This document shows, piece by piece, positions 1 through 8,830 of a stretch of 62,856 nucleotides of DNA. Made by a program: the position numbers and the translations under genes. The notes under the pieces were generated by a model, which was not told where the DNA came from, did no database searches, and was given only the letters and a program-made list of their open reading frames with translations. The stretch lies in NCBI GenBank assembly GCA_020845515.1, contig JADLFQ010000047.1:1-62856 (forward strand), read 5' to 3'. Positions within the stretch are counted from its first letter, which is position 1. Every line of letters begins with the position of its first letter. This DNA comes from Anaerolineaceae bacterium. GTDB lineage: Bacteria; Chloroflexota; Anaerolineae; Anaerolineales; Anaerolineaceae.

Positions 1-308
1 GAATGCTGCGGGGGTGCGCAGTGCGGGGATGGTCTCGAAGCCGCTGGGGCGAGCCGGGCGGGTTGACCCGCTGGAGGGGCGGCCGGAACCAACCTATCAC
101 AGTTTGGGCGCCGAAGTTGAGGCTTCCTCACGAAGTTCCTCCTCAATTTTCAAATAATTTTTATTCTGATAGTTTCCAGTATGCCTTGGTCGTTGTAAAG
201 CGATCAGGGCGTTTTGTTTTTATTTGACACATATTATTCAGATGCTCTCAAATTTTGGGCAATTCGTTATAATTCCTTCATTCTTGGTGAGAGGCGGTTG
301 CGGTTGTT
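1..308. other. Left-edge non-coding stretch ahead of menG
   Basis: No convincing gene is visible. The first ~110 bases are far more GC-rich than the rest of the window and contain a short hairpin (GCGGG-TTGA-CCCGC, about 58-71). They could be the end of an RNA gene or another unit cut by the window edge, but I recognise no RNA family. From ~130 the sequence becomes AT-rich and looks like a promoter region: a TTGACA occurs at 224-229 and a TATAAT at 268-273. Their spacing (38 bp) is too long for one promoter, so the TATAAT is probably the menG -10 with a weak -35. Confidence 0.4.
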
Positions 309-1025
309 GTGAGTAATTTATCCGGAAAAAGCAGGGCGCAATACGTGCAAAAAATGTTTGGGACAATTGCCCCAAAATATGACCTCCTCAACCGCTTGAT
401 GACCGCTGGACAAGATACTCACTGGCGAAAAATTGTGGTGGATAAGTCAGCCCCAAAGCCAGGTGAATGGGTTTTGGATGTTGGAAGTGGTACAGGCGAT
501 CTTGCATTTGCGGTTATCAAAAAAGAGCACCTTACAAAGATGGTTGCTGCAGATTTTACAATCGAAATGATTCACACGGGTAGATTGCGAGAAGGCCAGG
601 AGGACATTCATTGGGTGGTCGCGGATGCCGAAAACCTGCCTTTTGAACGCGATACATTTGCCGGAGTGGTTTCAGGTTTTCTGTTACGCAACGTGCCGCA
701 CCTTCAAAAGGCGCTGGAAGAACAGGTTCGTGTGCTGGCTTCGGGTGGTAAATGGGTTGCCTTGGACACAACTCCGCCAAAAGCTGGTTTTCTCCGACCC
801 TTTATCTGGTTTCACATGCATATTATCATCCCACTACTGGGAAAACTGATAGCAGGTAATGTAGATGCCTACACGTATCTTCCGGAAACAAGTGAGAAAT
901 TTCTATCAGCTGAACGGCTTGCAGAAGCGATAGAAAAAGCGGGGATTTTTCCGGTGAAGTTTATTCGGAAAATGTTCGGTACGATGGCGATCCATTGGGG
1001 GAAAAAGCGTATCCCTTCAACCTAG
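309..1025 (+). CDS. menG: Demethylmenaquinone methyltransferase (MenG/UbiE family)
   Basis: A 238-residue class I SAM-dependent methyltransferase. The SAM-binding motif I VLDVGSGTGDLAFAV lies near residues 56-70, followed by an acidic motif and the family-typical GFLLRNV segment around residue 120. In the UbiE/MenG family the enzyme methylates the demethylated quinone ring, the last step of menaquinone synthesis. The start is a GTG preceded by a GAGGCGG stretch, somewhat far upstream. The 3' end overlaps by 9 bases the 3' end of menA on the opposite strand, so the last two menaquinone enzymes are convergent rather than in one operon. Length and motifs match MenG well. Quinone specificity (mena- versus ubiquinone) is inferred from the adjacent menA. 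Confidence 0.9.
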   Translation: MSNLSGKSRAQYVQKMFGTIAPKYDLLNRLMTAGQDTHWRKIVVDKSAPKPGEWVLDVGSGTGDLAFAVIKKEHLTKMVAADFTIEMIHTGRLREGQEDIHWVVADAENLPFERDTFAGVVSGFLLRNVPHLQKALEEQVRVLASGGKWVALDTTPPKAGFLRPFIWFHMHIIIPLLGKLIAGNVDAYTYLPETSEKFLSAERLAEAIEKAGIFPVKFIRKMFGTMAIHWGKKRIPST

Positions 1026-1928
1026 TAACCGGTTGAGAACAAAACCTGCTGCCATAGCAAGGCTATAGAGAAAAAGAAGTTGTGCGGTTTGTGCTAACGC
1101 GAGATTGAGATGTTTTCCGCCGGGACTGTGCTTAAGTTCTTGATAGTTATGAATGGCAACAGGCAGGGTTACGTACGGTAACAGCATCCAAGCCCGCCAT
1201 TCTGTATGGACTGCAAGAGTCAGAGGTATAAGATAGGCGATAACCAACATAATGAGGTATTCTATCTCCCCGCCGCGTCGTCCAAAGCGCACCGGAATGT
1301 TTTTTCGCCCTGCTGCTCGATCAGAAATGATGTCTCGGATGTTATTGATTACCAGTATATTCACTGTCAAAACTCCGGCGCCCAACCCTCCCAACCATGC
1401 CTCGATAGGGACCGAGCGTGTGAGCACATAAACGGTACCGATGACTGCCACCCAACCAAAAAAAATTAATACAAAAAGATCAGCAACCCCGGTGTTAACC
1501 AAAGGGTAGGGGCCAGCACTATAGACAATGCCGGCTAGAATGCTGGCAGCGCCGATTAGAATCACTGGCCAGCCTGCAATCAGAGCAAGATATAACCCAG
1601 CTGCAGCAGCAAGACTAAAAGCAGTGATACCGCCAATCCAAACCTGCGTTGGACTTAATAGTCCTGCCTGTGTGACGCGTAGGGGGCCTAAACGCTCTGT
1701 GGTATCGTGGCCGCGCGTGAAATCTACAACATCATTAATATAGTTTGTTCCAATTTGAATAAAAATGGAGCAAAGCAGAGCGGCAAGAATGGCGGGAAGG
1801 GATAGCTTGCCAAAAAAGAAGGATATTCCTATTCCGATAAATACCGGCGCAACGGCTGCGGGTAGGGTCTTTGGGCGAGCGGCTAAAACCCAGGGGGAGA
1901 GAAAGTCTTTCAGGCTGCCGAGAGTCAT
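1017..1928 (-). CDS. menA: 1,4-dihydroxy-2-naphthoate polyprenyltransferase (UbiA family)
   Basis: A 303-residue polytopic membrane protein of the UbiA prenyltransferase superfamily. The first Asp-rich prenyl-diphosphate motif NDVVDFTRGHD is at about residues 65-75 and the second, NNIRDIISDRAAG, near 195. Eight or so hydrophobic segments fill the rest. MenA attaches the polyprenyl tail to dihydroxynaphthoate in the membrane, giving demethylmenaquinone, the substrate of MenG encoded convergently next door. The start overlaps by 4 bases (ATGA) the end of the upstream GTPase gene, so the two are translationally coupled. UbiA relatives with other aromatic acceptors exist, but the MenG neighbour favours MenA. 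Confidence 0.88.
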   Translation of the reverse strand: MTLGSLKDFLSPWVLAARPKTLPAAVAPVFIGIGISFFFGKLSLPAILAALLCSIFIQIGTNYINDVVDFTRGHDTTERLGPLRVTQAGLLSPTQVWIGGITAFSLAAAAGLYLALIAGWPVILIGAASILAGIVYSAGPYPLVNTGVADLFVLIFFGWVAVIGTVYVLTRSVPIEAWLGGLGAGVLTVNILVINNIRDIISDRAAGRKNIPVRFGRRGGEIEYLIMLVIAYLIPLTLAVHTEWRAWMLLPYVTLPVAIHNYQELKHSPGGKHLNLALAQTAQLLFLYSLAMAAGFVLNRLLG

Positions 1929-3187
1929 TTGTATTGGATATTCTGCTCAGAGGATTGTTGTTCCTCGAAAAATGACCGCGTTTCCCCAAGCGAGGATTCT
2001 TCGAGCATATCAGCGATGTCTTTTTGAAGCTGTTTTTTATCTGGTCTTTTCTTTCCTTTTAACCGTGCCAGAAGATACTCTGTCGTTGAGGTGGTAAGTT
2101 GTTTTAATGTTTGTTGCGAGATTTTTTCACCTTTTTCAAACCAACTGGAAGCCGCGTATCCCATCACAACTGTGGTGGAAGAGGCGATTGCGGCTGAGAG
2201 CAGCCATCCGGGCAGTCCCCCCAATTTGCTCAGTTCATAAAAGAGCGTGCGCCCCAAAAAGCCAAGCCCAAACGTTAGAGCAAGTTCTTTTGCGCGCCCC
2301 AGGGTGATTTTATAGTCATAAATCCGGGCAATGCCCAAGATCATAATGGATTGCGTAATGATAAGTGGTGCAAAATCAACGATGGGTAAGGGAGTCAGAG
2401 CAATAACCGCCGAAATGGAAGCCGCGCTGACGATGGAACGCCACGCAAGCTGCCAGCGGTATTGAGGTAGAGATTGTCCTAACGCAGCCACCAACTCTGG
2501 CTCATTGGATGCGATCGCGATAAGAAGTTGAGGAAGATTTTCGGCTGTTTTGGCAGAAATGGGGACTACCTGCTCCGGTTTAATATTAAGACTGGCGGCG
2601 GCTTGTTGGAGAATGGAGGCGCGATGTTTTTTGACAAGGTCAATTTTGTTTATCACGACAACCATGGGTTTTTGTAGGAAGGAGAGCTCTTGGAACAATT
2701 CCAATTCAGTTGTTTTGACCCCCTGAATAGCGTCAAAAACCACAACTAGAAAATCTGCTTCCACTGCGGCTTGCATGGCCATTTCCTGCTGGTTTTTTCC
2801 TGTTTCTCCAATTGCATCTGCTCCAGGCGTGTCAACAATGTTGAAGAGATCGGATTCCGCTTCTTTTGTAATTCTTGTGGTGCCGGGCAGAGGGCTGACT
2901 TCAGCCCGGTCAGATTTTCTGAGGATTAATTGATTATAAAGTGTGGACTTTCCGACATTGGTTGGCCCGACAATAGCCACATGATGCTTCTTTCCAAATG
3001 CCATGCGGACGTGCTGGGCGGAAAGGCGCAAAAGCATACGCATCAAATTCATGTCGGAAGGGATGCCTTTTAGTAAGGACTCGAGTGCTTTCTTTTCGGC
3101 TGGATTAAGGCTGCCCCAAACCGCTTGCAATTTTTCTGATTTTTCGCCGGGTAGAATAGCCGCTGACTCGTGCTGATTTTGGTTCAA
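1925..3187 (-). CDS. Era/dynamin-like GTPase with C-terminal membrane domain (DUF697-like)
   Basis: A 420-residue GTPase. G1 GPTNVGKS is at about residues 74-81, G3 DTPG at 119-122, G4 NKID at 180-183 and a G5-like ISAK near 213. After the G domain, residues ~245-345 contain hydrophobic segments of the DUF697/YcjF type (PLPIVDFAPLIITQ), suggesting membrane attachment. The start codon is TTG, preceded by AAGAG. Such GTPase-DUF697 proteins are of poorly known function and have been linked to membrane or envelope processes. It is co-transcribed with menA (4-base overlap), but no functional link can be claimed. The last ~60 residues are charged. Confidence 0.8.
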   Translation of the reverse strand: MNQNQHESAAILPGEKSEKLQAVWGSLNPAEKKALESLLKGIPSDMNLMRMLLRLSAQHVRMAFGKKHHVAIVGPTNVGKSTLYNQLILRKSDRAEVSPLPGTTRITKEAESDLFNIVDTPGADAIGETGKNQQEMAMQAAVEADFLVVVFDAIQGVKTTELELFQELSFLQKPMVVVINKIDLVKKHRASILQQAAASLNIKPEQVVPISAKTAENLPQLLIAIASNEPELVAALGQSLPQYRWQLAWRSIVSAASISAVIALTPLPIVDFAPLIITQSIMILGIARIYDYKITLGRAKELALTFGLGFLGRTLFYELSKLGGLPGWLLSAAIASSTTVVMGYAASSWFEKGEKISQQTLKQLTTSTTEYLLARLKGKKRPDKKQLQKDIADMLEESSLGETRSFFEEQQSSEQNIQYK

Positions 3188-3276
3188 TTGCTCTTTTCCT
3201 GGTAATGGATTTTATCTGTGAAAACAGGCATGTAAGGTCTGTTATCTCATTTGGAAAAATTTTCGGAGGAAACACC

Positions 3277-4338
3277 TTACTCGCAACTGATGGTAATCAT
3301 GTAGACATTTTTAATAATTGCAGGGCCGGTTGCGGAGCGCATTTCCATGTTGGACAGGTCAAATACGAGGTAACCAGCACTCATATTTGCAGGAACAGTG
3401 ATTGTAACTGGGTCTGTGGCTACGTACAACCAACCTCGGTTTCTGTCCGCAGGCTGCCATGTCTCTGCTGAACCGCCAAAGAGTTGGGCGGCTTCCAGTG
3501 GATTGCGCGGGCAACGTCCGGTTTGCCCAATGGCAGGAGGGGCTAGCTGTACCTGAGGAGTGGGAGGGTTGACTATTTTTGCACCCGCTGGGATAAAAGT
3601 CATTAAGGGCGCGGGAAGCTGTTGTGGTTGGACAGGGTTGTTCTGTGCCGCCACAGAAGCCTGCGGAGAACCGCTTGAACCTGCTGGATTTAATTCGGAA
3701 TTATTCTGAATAAACTGATTATTAAAAATAAGTGGAGCAATAAGAATACAGGCCAGGATACAGAGGAGGAGCAGGCTGATAATTCCGAGAATGACCATTA
3801 ATTGTCTTCTCTGTTTTCTTATTTTTTTCTTTTCCAGTTCCTCAACTTCTGTCAGGATAGCCTGAATTTCCTCAGCAGAGAGACTTTTAGCGTGCGATAA
3901 ACTGGCGCGAATCTGCTGGAGGGAGTTTCCAAGTGCATACAGCTCCTTTGCGCTTTTTCTTGCATTTTCTAATTTGTCGTCCACATGAACTTTTGATGGA
4001 GAGGGAATCTCTTTCTCTTTGATCTGGATAGTGGGGGAATGACCGGCGTCGGAAGCTTCATGAATAGCCCGTTTCTCTGTCCAACGGCGGCCGATATCCA
4101 ATAACTCTTGCATGCTGAACCATCGGTTGATAATTTTTGGTGAAATTCCCTTTGGTACTGCGGCGACCATCAGCCTGCTTCCACCTTCCTCAATTTCAAG
4201 GCGCAAATTACAGCTTTTGCAAATGATTTGGTCTGGTTTATTGGCAGAGCGAAACACTTCTGTCTGCGGCCGTCTACACAAAGGGCAAGGTAACTTTTCT
4301 GCCCACAGGTCTGGTATATATTGCCTACTAGTTGCCAT
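3277..4338 (-). CDS. Zinc-ribbon, single-pass membrane protein of unknown function
   Basis: I do not recognise the family. The 353-residue product starts with a zinc-ribbon-like pair of CxxC motifs (CPLC near residue 18, CKSC near 40), then a charged cytoplasmic region with helical segments, a single transmembrane helix around residues 182-208, a Pro/Gln-rich linker and a C-terminal ~85-residue domain probably outside the membrane. The domain order (cytoplasmic zinc ribbon, one TM, external domain) suggests a sensor or scaffold, but this is inference. Start choice is supported by a strong GGAGAGGGG ribosome site. It stands alone between the GTPase and Dus genes. Confidence 0.65.
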   Translation of the reverse strand: MATSRQYIPDLWAEKLPCPLCRRPQTEVFRSANKPDQIICKSCNLRLEIEEGGSRLMVAAVPKGISPKIINRWFSMQELLDIGRRWTEKRAIHEASDAGHSPTIQIKEKEIPSPSKVHVDDKLENARKSAKELYALGNSLQQIRASLSHAKSLSAEEIQAILTEVEELEKKKIRKQRRQLMVILGIISLLLLCILACILIAPLIFNNQFIQNNSELNPAGSSGSPQASVAAQNNPVQPQQLPAPLMTFIPAGAKIVNPPTPQVQLAPPAIGQTGRCPRNPLEAAQLFGGSAETWQPADRNRGWLYVATDPVTITVPANMSAGYLVFDLSNMEMRSATGPAIIKNVYMITISCE

Positions 4339-4463
4339 ATTTACCCCTCTCCAAGAAGCATGGTTAAATTATAGCCATAATTAATGGAATTTTGTACTAC
4401 TCTGAAGAAAGATATCGTTCCATGTGTGAAGGACATTGGCTGAAGAAAAATCTTCCATGGTCT

Positions 4464-4907
4464 TCAAGTTTTTTTGAGGGAGCGGGGCAGCCGGGTAAGC
4501 CAGGCTGCGATGAGGAGGGTGAGCAGACCGATACTGTCAAAGAGGATAAAACGAAATGCTGTGTATCTGATATTTTGGTATTCTGTAGGAAGTGTCGCAA
4601 GAATTATACTTTCGCCGATCAGCCCGATGGATTGCATGAGAAGCGCTTGATACAAAGAGACCCGATGAACAATGGGAGAAACAAAAGCAAAAAGGTAAGG
4701 AACGTTCCACATGAGAAAAAGGACTCCCAAACCTCGAACCATTGTTTGCCCTGGAGTCCCGGATAATTCAAACCCCGCGGTATAGAGGGCTGGTCTGAAG
4801 ATAAAAACAAGTGCACATTCCATGTTGAAGATTATTACAACTCCGATGAGTATGCGGGCGACAAGGATGGATGATACCGGCTTTTTTATTTGAGTGATTC
4901 TGCTCAT
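4464..4907 (-). CDS. Small four-TM membrane protein
   Basis: A 147-residue hydrophobic protein with four predicted transmembrane helices (about residues 17-39, 53-75, 85-106, 115-137) and short loops. No catalytic motif is visible and I do not recognise the family. Its ATG overlaps the TGA of the upstream tRNA-dihydrouridine synthase gene by 4 bases, so the pair is translationally coupled. That close coupling is the main support for it being a real gene. No function is proposed. Confidence 0.6.
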   Translation of the reverse strand: MSRITQIKKPVSSILVARILIGVVIIFNMECALVFIFRPALYTAGFELSGTPGQTMVRGLGVLFLMWNVPYLFAFVSPIVHRVSLYQALLMQSIGLIGESIILATLPTEYQNIRYTAFRFILFDSIGLLTLLIAAWLTRLPRSLKKT

Positions 4908-5866
4908 TGGTTTGAAAGGGAAATTTCATCCAAGATTTTAATAAAGCGATCATACTTATCGCAGGTAAGCAGATCTTTTCGCAAGGGGGCTGGAACCGAA
5001 AAGGGTTGGAGATACGCGTTGGCGTGTTTTCGGAAGCGGATCAACCCTTGGATGTTTCCATAGAAACTTATCATCAGGTTAAGGTGATATAAGATCGTAT
5101 CAAACACTTGATCGCCTGGGACCTGCGACCGATCCATTCGAGAAAAAATCCAAGGGTTGCCAATGGCTCCCCGCGCGATCATTACGCCATCACATTTTGT
5201 GTAGTTTTTGATTTTTTCAATATCCTCCGGGGTTTTTATATCACCGTTCCCGATGACTGGAATGCTTAAGATTTGTTTAATTTGGGCGATGGCATCCCAA
5301 TCTGCCTGCCCAGTATATGCCTGCCGGCGGGTGCGGGCGTGAACGGCGATTAACTGACCGCCGTTTTGCTCGATGATTTTAGCGATTTCCAGATAGTTGA
5401 GGGAATTTTCATCCCACCCCAATCTAATTTTGGCTGTAACAGGTATGCCAAAGGGTGTTAATTTGTTTAAGATTTGGGAGATTTTTTGAGGTTCTCGCAG
5501 CAAACCTGCACCAGCCCCTCGACCGGAAACCGTTCTGGCACAACATCCGATGTTGATGTCAATAAAATCTGGTTGAAATCGTAGTACGTAGGAGGCCGCT
5601 TTTTCCATACGGTCTGGATCGTTATCTAGCAGTTGTATTGCCAGGGGACGCTCTTCTTCTGAAAAGCGCAGCCGTTCATCCAAAGTGGGGTGCTTGCAGG
5701 CGATATCCACCGCATTAATAAACTCGGTATAGCTTGCTGCAGAGCCAAATTGGCGCGCGAGCCGCCGGTAGGGACTGTCGGTGATGCCGTCCATCGGTGC
5801 GAGGATTAAGTCGCCACATATTGGCAGCGATCCAATCGTAAAGTGAATGGGTGAAGAAGCCATCAA
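4904..5866 (-). CDS. dus: tRNA-dihydrouridine synthase (Dus family)
   Basis: A 320-residue FMN-dependent TIM-barrel enzyme that reduces specific uridines of tRNA to dihydrouridine. The N-terminal family motif APMDGITDSPYR is at about residues 23-34. The active-site segment NIGCCARTVSGRGAG (near 106) keeps the catalytic Cys but has Cys instead of the usual Pro next to it. GNGDIKTPED and GVMIARGAIGNPW near the end are typical FMN-phosphate-binding motifs of the family. It is 3' to the large hydrolase gene (13-base gap) and overlaps the following small membrane protein gene. The Dus subtype (A, B or C) cannot be settled from the sequence alone. Confidence 0.88.
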   Translation of the reverse strand: MMASSPIHFTIGSLPICGDLILAPMDGITDSPYRRLARQFGSAASYTEFINAVDIACKHPTLDERLRFSEEERPLAIQLLDNDPDRMEKAASYVLRFQPDFIDINIGCCARTVSGRGAGAGLLREPQKISQILNKLTPFGIPVTAKIRLGWDENSLNYLEIAKIIEQNGGQLIAVHARTRRQAYTGQADWDAIAQIKQILSIPVIGNGDIKTPEDIEKIKNYTKCDGVMIARGAIGNPWIFSRMDRSQVPGDQVFDTILYHLNLMISFYGNIQGLIRFRKHANAYLQPFSVPAPLRKDLLTCDKYDRFIKILDEISLSNQ

Positions 5867-5879
5867 TACCTGTTATGGA

Positions 5880-7910
5880 TCATTGGAAAATTGCACTAAT
5901 CATGCCCCATGTACCAAGGATAAAAATATTGATACAAGCCGCGAGGGTAACGAAGGAGAAGTAAACTCGATTCCAAATAGACCAGTACCCGCGAACCCAA
6001 GTAAAAATTGTACCTCCGAGCATCAATCCTGTGAGTATAAGCATCCCCCAGGGAAGAAGGAAGAGCACTTTGTTTGAGGCAGGTAATCCATATAAAATGA
6101 TCAATTCGTTCTTCAAAGCAAGACGAAAGCTTATGAAAGTCAACAGCCCCAAAAACAGAACACTCAAAAAAGCGTTGAACACAACTGCCCAACGCAAAGA
6201 TACCGCAAACCATACCCTGGGCATGACAAGTTTTTTTGTCACTTTTCTTACAAGCCAGATGACAAACCAGATGATAGGGGCAATGGATATGAACAATGCT
6301 GCGGCGGTAAAAATCAGAAACGCAGCGATTTCTTTGCTGCCCAAGTTCATGAGTTTGCCGATGACAGGAAGAAAAATTGTATTGCTGGGTGTCATAAACT
6401 CAGGTGAAGTTTTTTCTGCGATGCAAGAGGTATCCGGCTTTTTTGAAGGATCTTCCAGGAATTCTTGCATGATGTTGTTTGCACAATCACTTGTGAATGC
6501 CGCGCCATGCCCCCCGGTCGGAAATATAATCGTATAACTGTTTTTCAACGTTTCTGCTGCTGCTTGTCCAAAGGCTGGCGGGGTGATCGGGTCAAAATCT
6601 CCGTTCAGGATTAAGGTGGGAATGCTGCTTTTCACCGGCTGGTCGTTTGCTTCGCTCAAGAGAGCTACGTCCCATTGCTGGCATGTCCTTAAAAAAGAAA
6701 GAATGCCCTCTTTCTCAGTTTCGGCTGAAGCCGGCGTCAGACCGCCTACTTGAATATCCCCGGCTGAAAAATCCGCATCTTCTGCACACAGGACAGAATA
6801 ATACATTCCATAGCTCATCGTCCGGTCTATTGTGAGCAGGCTAAGAATGCGTTGCAGAAAACCAAACTCCCCATCGCTCGCCTCATAAATTACTTTGGGG
6901 AGGAGGGGGATAATTTCAGTGATATACATCATTTGAAAAACCGCGCTACGGAAGCTGTCGCCATTCAGCTTCGCGGGGTAAGTATTGCCGTTATCGAAAT
7001 CAGTAATTGTGATCTCGGCTGGCTTATCCTGCAAATTCTTTATGGTGTCTTGGAAGATCTTTTCCAGGTCTGGATAGTACTGATCACAATCCTCGACAGA
7101 GGCGCAGGAAGAAAATAATTTATCAAAGGCTCTTTGCTGGGATCGAGGGGACTCCAGGAGAAAGTTTATTTGCGTTGGCACCACCGCATCGAGAATAACA
7201 CTGCGTATTCCTTGAGGATGATACTGCATGGTGTGGAGCGCCAGCAGAGTGCCATAAGAGACACCGTAAAGATTAATTTGCTTGTATCCCAATGCAGTCC
7301 TCAGGCTTTCGATGTCAGCCGCGTTTTCAAGACTGTTAAACGCCGAGAGGTTTACACCTTCTTTTATCAGACGATTATGGCAAGTAAGCAGGGCTTGCTC
7401 GTATAGTTGCGAGTTTTCTTCCGGTGTGAGATCTTGATTTAATGTCCGGATTGTTTCCTCAATGATTTCAGGGCAGGTAAGGGCTGGTTGAGAATAGAGT
7501 GTTCCACGTTGTTCCAACAAAATGATGTCTCGATTGCTCTTAAAATTGGCGCCAGGGGTAAACAGTTGGGTTGTGTAAGTATAAATTGTTGAGCCACCGG
7601 GCCCTCCTTGCAACATCACCACAGGGTCAGGCTGAGGGTTCGGTTGGTATGTTGGGATAATAGCAATTGCCACCCGGATGGAAGGCCCTGCAGGGTTCTT
7701 ATATTCTTCAGGTACGATAAGGTACCCACATCGAATGTCTTTTCCTTCTATGACCCCGGCGGGTAGATCGAACATACAGGAGCTTTCTTCAAATCGCGGG
7801 ATTTCTGCGTCAGCCGCGTTTGCCGCTATAGCTGGGTGAATCTCGAGTCCGGAAGTGGGGATCAAAAACATGGAAAGGATCAATACTTTTAAAAAGAGAG
7901 TTATGCTCAT
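5880..7910 (-). CDS. Secreted/membrane alpha/beta hydrolase (proline-iminopeptidase/TAP-like) with C-terminal TM domain
   Basis: A 676-residue protein with an N-terminal signal sequence (residues 1-30), then an alpha/beta-hydrolase domain. An oxyanion-hole motif QGGPGG is at about 101-106, the nucleophile elbow GVSYGT with Ser at ~218, Asp in LNGDFDPITPP and His in TGGHGAAF, the last two in a TAP-like C-terminal part. Relatives cleave N-terminal residues from peptides or release amino acids from modified peptides. Unusually, the last ~150 residues hold four hydrophobic helices, so the catalytic domain is probably displayed outside the cell and anchored in the membrane. The length is well above the ~500 residues usual for the TAP group because of this tail. 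Confidence 0.82.
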   Translation of the reverse strand: MSITLFLKVLILSMFLIPTSGLEIHPAIAANAADAEIPRFEESSCMFDLPAGVIEGKDIRCGYLIVPEEYKNPAGPSIRVAIAIIPTYQPNPQPDPVVMLQGGPGGSTIYTYTTQLFTPGANFKSNRDIILLEQRGTLYSQPALTCPEIIEETIRTLNQDLTPEENSQLYEQALLTCHNRLIKEGVNLSAFNSLENAADIESLRTALGYKQINLYGVSYGTLLALHTMQYHPQGIRSVILDAVVPTQINFLLESPRSQQRAFDKLFSSCASVEDCDQYYPDLEKIFQDTIKNLQDKPAEITITDFDNGNTYPAKLNGDSFRSAVFQMMYITEIIPLLPKVIYEASDGEFGFLQRILSLLTIDRTMSYGMYYSVLCAEDADFSAGDIQVGGLTPASAETEKEGILSFLRTCQQWDVALLSEANDQPVKSSIPTLILNGDFDPITPPAFGQAAAETLKNSYTIIFPTGGHGAAFTSDCANNIMQEFLEDPSKKPDTSCIAEKTSPEFMTPSNTIFLPVIGKLMNLGSKEIAAFLIFTAAALFISIAPIIWFVIWLVRKVTKKLVMPRVWFAVSLRWAVVFNAFLSVLFLGLLTFISFRLALKNELIILYGLPASNKVLFLLPWGMLILTGLMLGGTIFTWVRGYWSIWNRVYFSFVTLAACINIFILGTWGMISAIFQ

Positions 7911-7933
7911 CTAATTCTCCGGCAAAACCGATT

Positions 7934-8596
7934 TTACTGGTTGTTAAACCAGAATCGATAAGTTTCTAGCGCCAGGTAAACCTCCGAATTGCGGGCAACT
8001 TGGATGCTTGTTAGCGGAAGTACAAAGAAGCTGCCATTGATCTCAACGAATACAGCTACTCCGTAAGTATCCTCGGAGCCATTTAAATCCTGCACAATAC
8101 ATTTGCATTTTTTTTGCCGGATCGTTTTTCCCTGTAATTTGATTTCAGCAGTTAGGGGGAAGGTAAGATTCGTTTTGAGATACTCCTCCCAGGCTTGAAG
8201 GACGCTTCCCCCATCCTTTTTGTGCGCCTCCAATGCCGTGAGGGTATTTTCGGTATAATTTTCTATCTGCGGCCAAAAGTATTTTGCCAGGATACGGGTC
8301 CTTTCCCAGTTGGCCTCGTCAATGGTATCTCTGGCATACGCAGGGGCAAGGGCATCCACCCCGATTAAGATATCCACTCCTGAAACCTGATTTTTCCTGC
8401 AATATTCAAAAAAATCATCAGGAATATTCCGGAGTGTGACACTGTCCCATCGGACATAGGCTACAAGGTCTCCCTCGTCATCTTCCAGAAACTCAACGAT
8501 GCGCCCCAGCCATCCTCCCAGCTCCGCGCCAGATTCAAGGTCAATTATCCCCTGCTTGATTTTGACAATATCATATTTTTCAAAAAAGTGTTCCAA
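7934..8596 (-). CDS. Hypothetical protein with SH3-like N-terminal region
   Basis: A 220-residue soluble protein without signal peptide. Residues ~8-60 (YDIVKIKQG, GWLGRIVEF, YVRWDSVTL) look like a small beta-barrel of the SH3-like type seen in calcium-binding-protein families of environmental bacteria. Residues ~90-145 are helical, and the C-terminal third again looks beta-rich. I do not recognise a function. The start is TTG with an AGGA ribosome site eight bases upstream. The stop is followed 23 bases later by the start of the hydrolase gene, so the two may be co-transcribed. Confidence 0.6.
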   Translation of the reverse strand: MEHFFEKYDIVKIKQGIIDLESGAELGGWLGRIVEFLEDDEGDLVAYVRWDSVTLRNIPDDFFEYCRKNQVSGVDILIGVDALAPAYARDTIDEANWERTRILAKYFWPQIENYTENTLTALEAHKKDGGSVLQAWEEYLKTNLTFPLTAEIKLQGKTIRQKKCKCIVQDLNGSEDTYGVAVFVEINGSFFVLPLTSIQVARNSEVYLALETYRFWFNNQ

Positions 8597-8736
8597 AGTT
8601 TTTCCTGCGAAGTCGTTTGCTTTCCTATTGATTTGCGATTTGTTGTTTATTGTACCAACGGATGAGATTCAGAACGCCGACCATTTTTGTAAACCATAGA
8701 GGCTGCCGTTGAGTGTACAGGAAGAAAAGAATGCTC

Positions 8737-8789
8737 TGATATAATCAGTTCTGCTGGAAGGAGGGCTCTTTGCCCTTTCAATTCCTTCC
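8737..8789 (+). promoter_or_regulatory. Extended -10 promoter and structured 5' leader of the decarboxylase operon
   Basis: TGATATAAT at 8737-8745 is a good extended -10 element. Expected transcription start is near 8752. Right after it the RNA can fold: GGAAGG (8756-8761) with CCTTCC (8784-8789) outside, and AGGGC (8762-8766) with GCCCT (8772-8776) inside, separated by an asymmetric bulge of seven bases. No T-run follows, so this is not a terminator. It may stabilise the 5' end or take part in control. I know no riboswitch class that matches. Confidence 0.5.
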
Positions 8790-8830
8790 CGTGAGAAGAA
8801 AACCCAATAAAGCACTTAGAAAAAAGAGAA

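Noticed and set aside
3..227. 74-codon open frame at the left edge, plus strand
   Set aside because: Arg/Trp-rich product from GC-rich sequence, then AT-rich non-coding-like codons; no ribosome site and no family resemblance.
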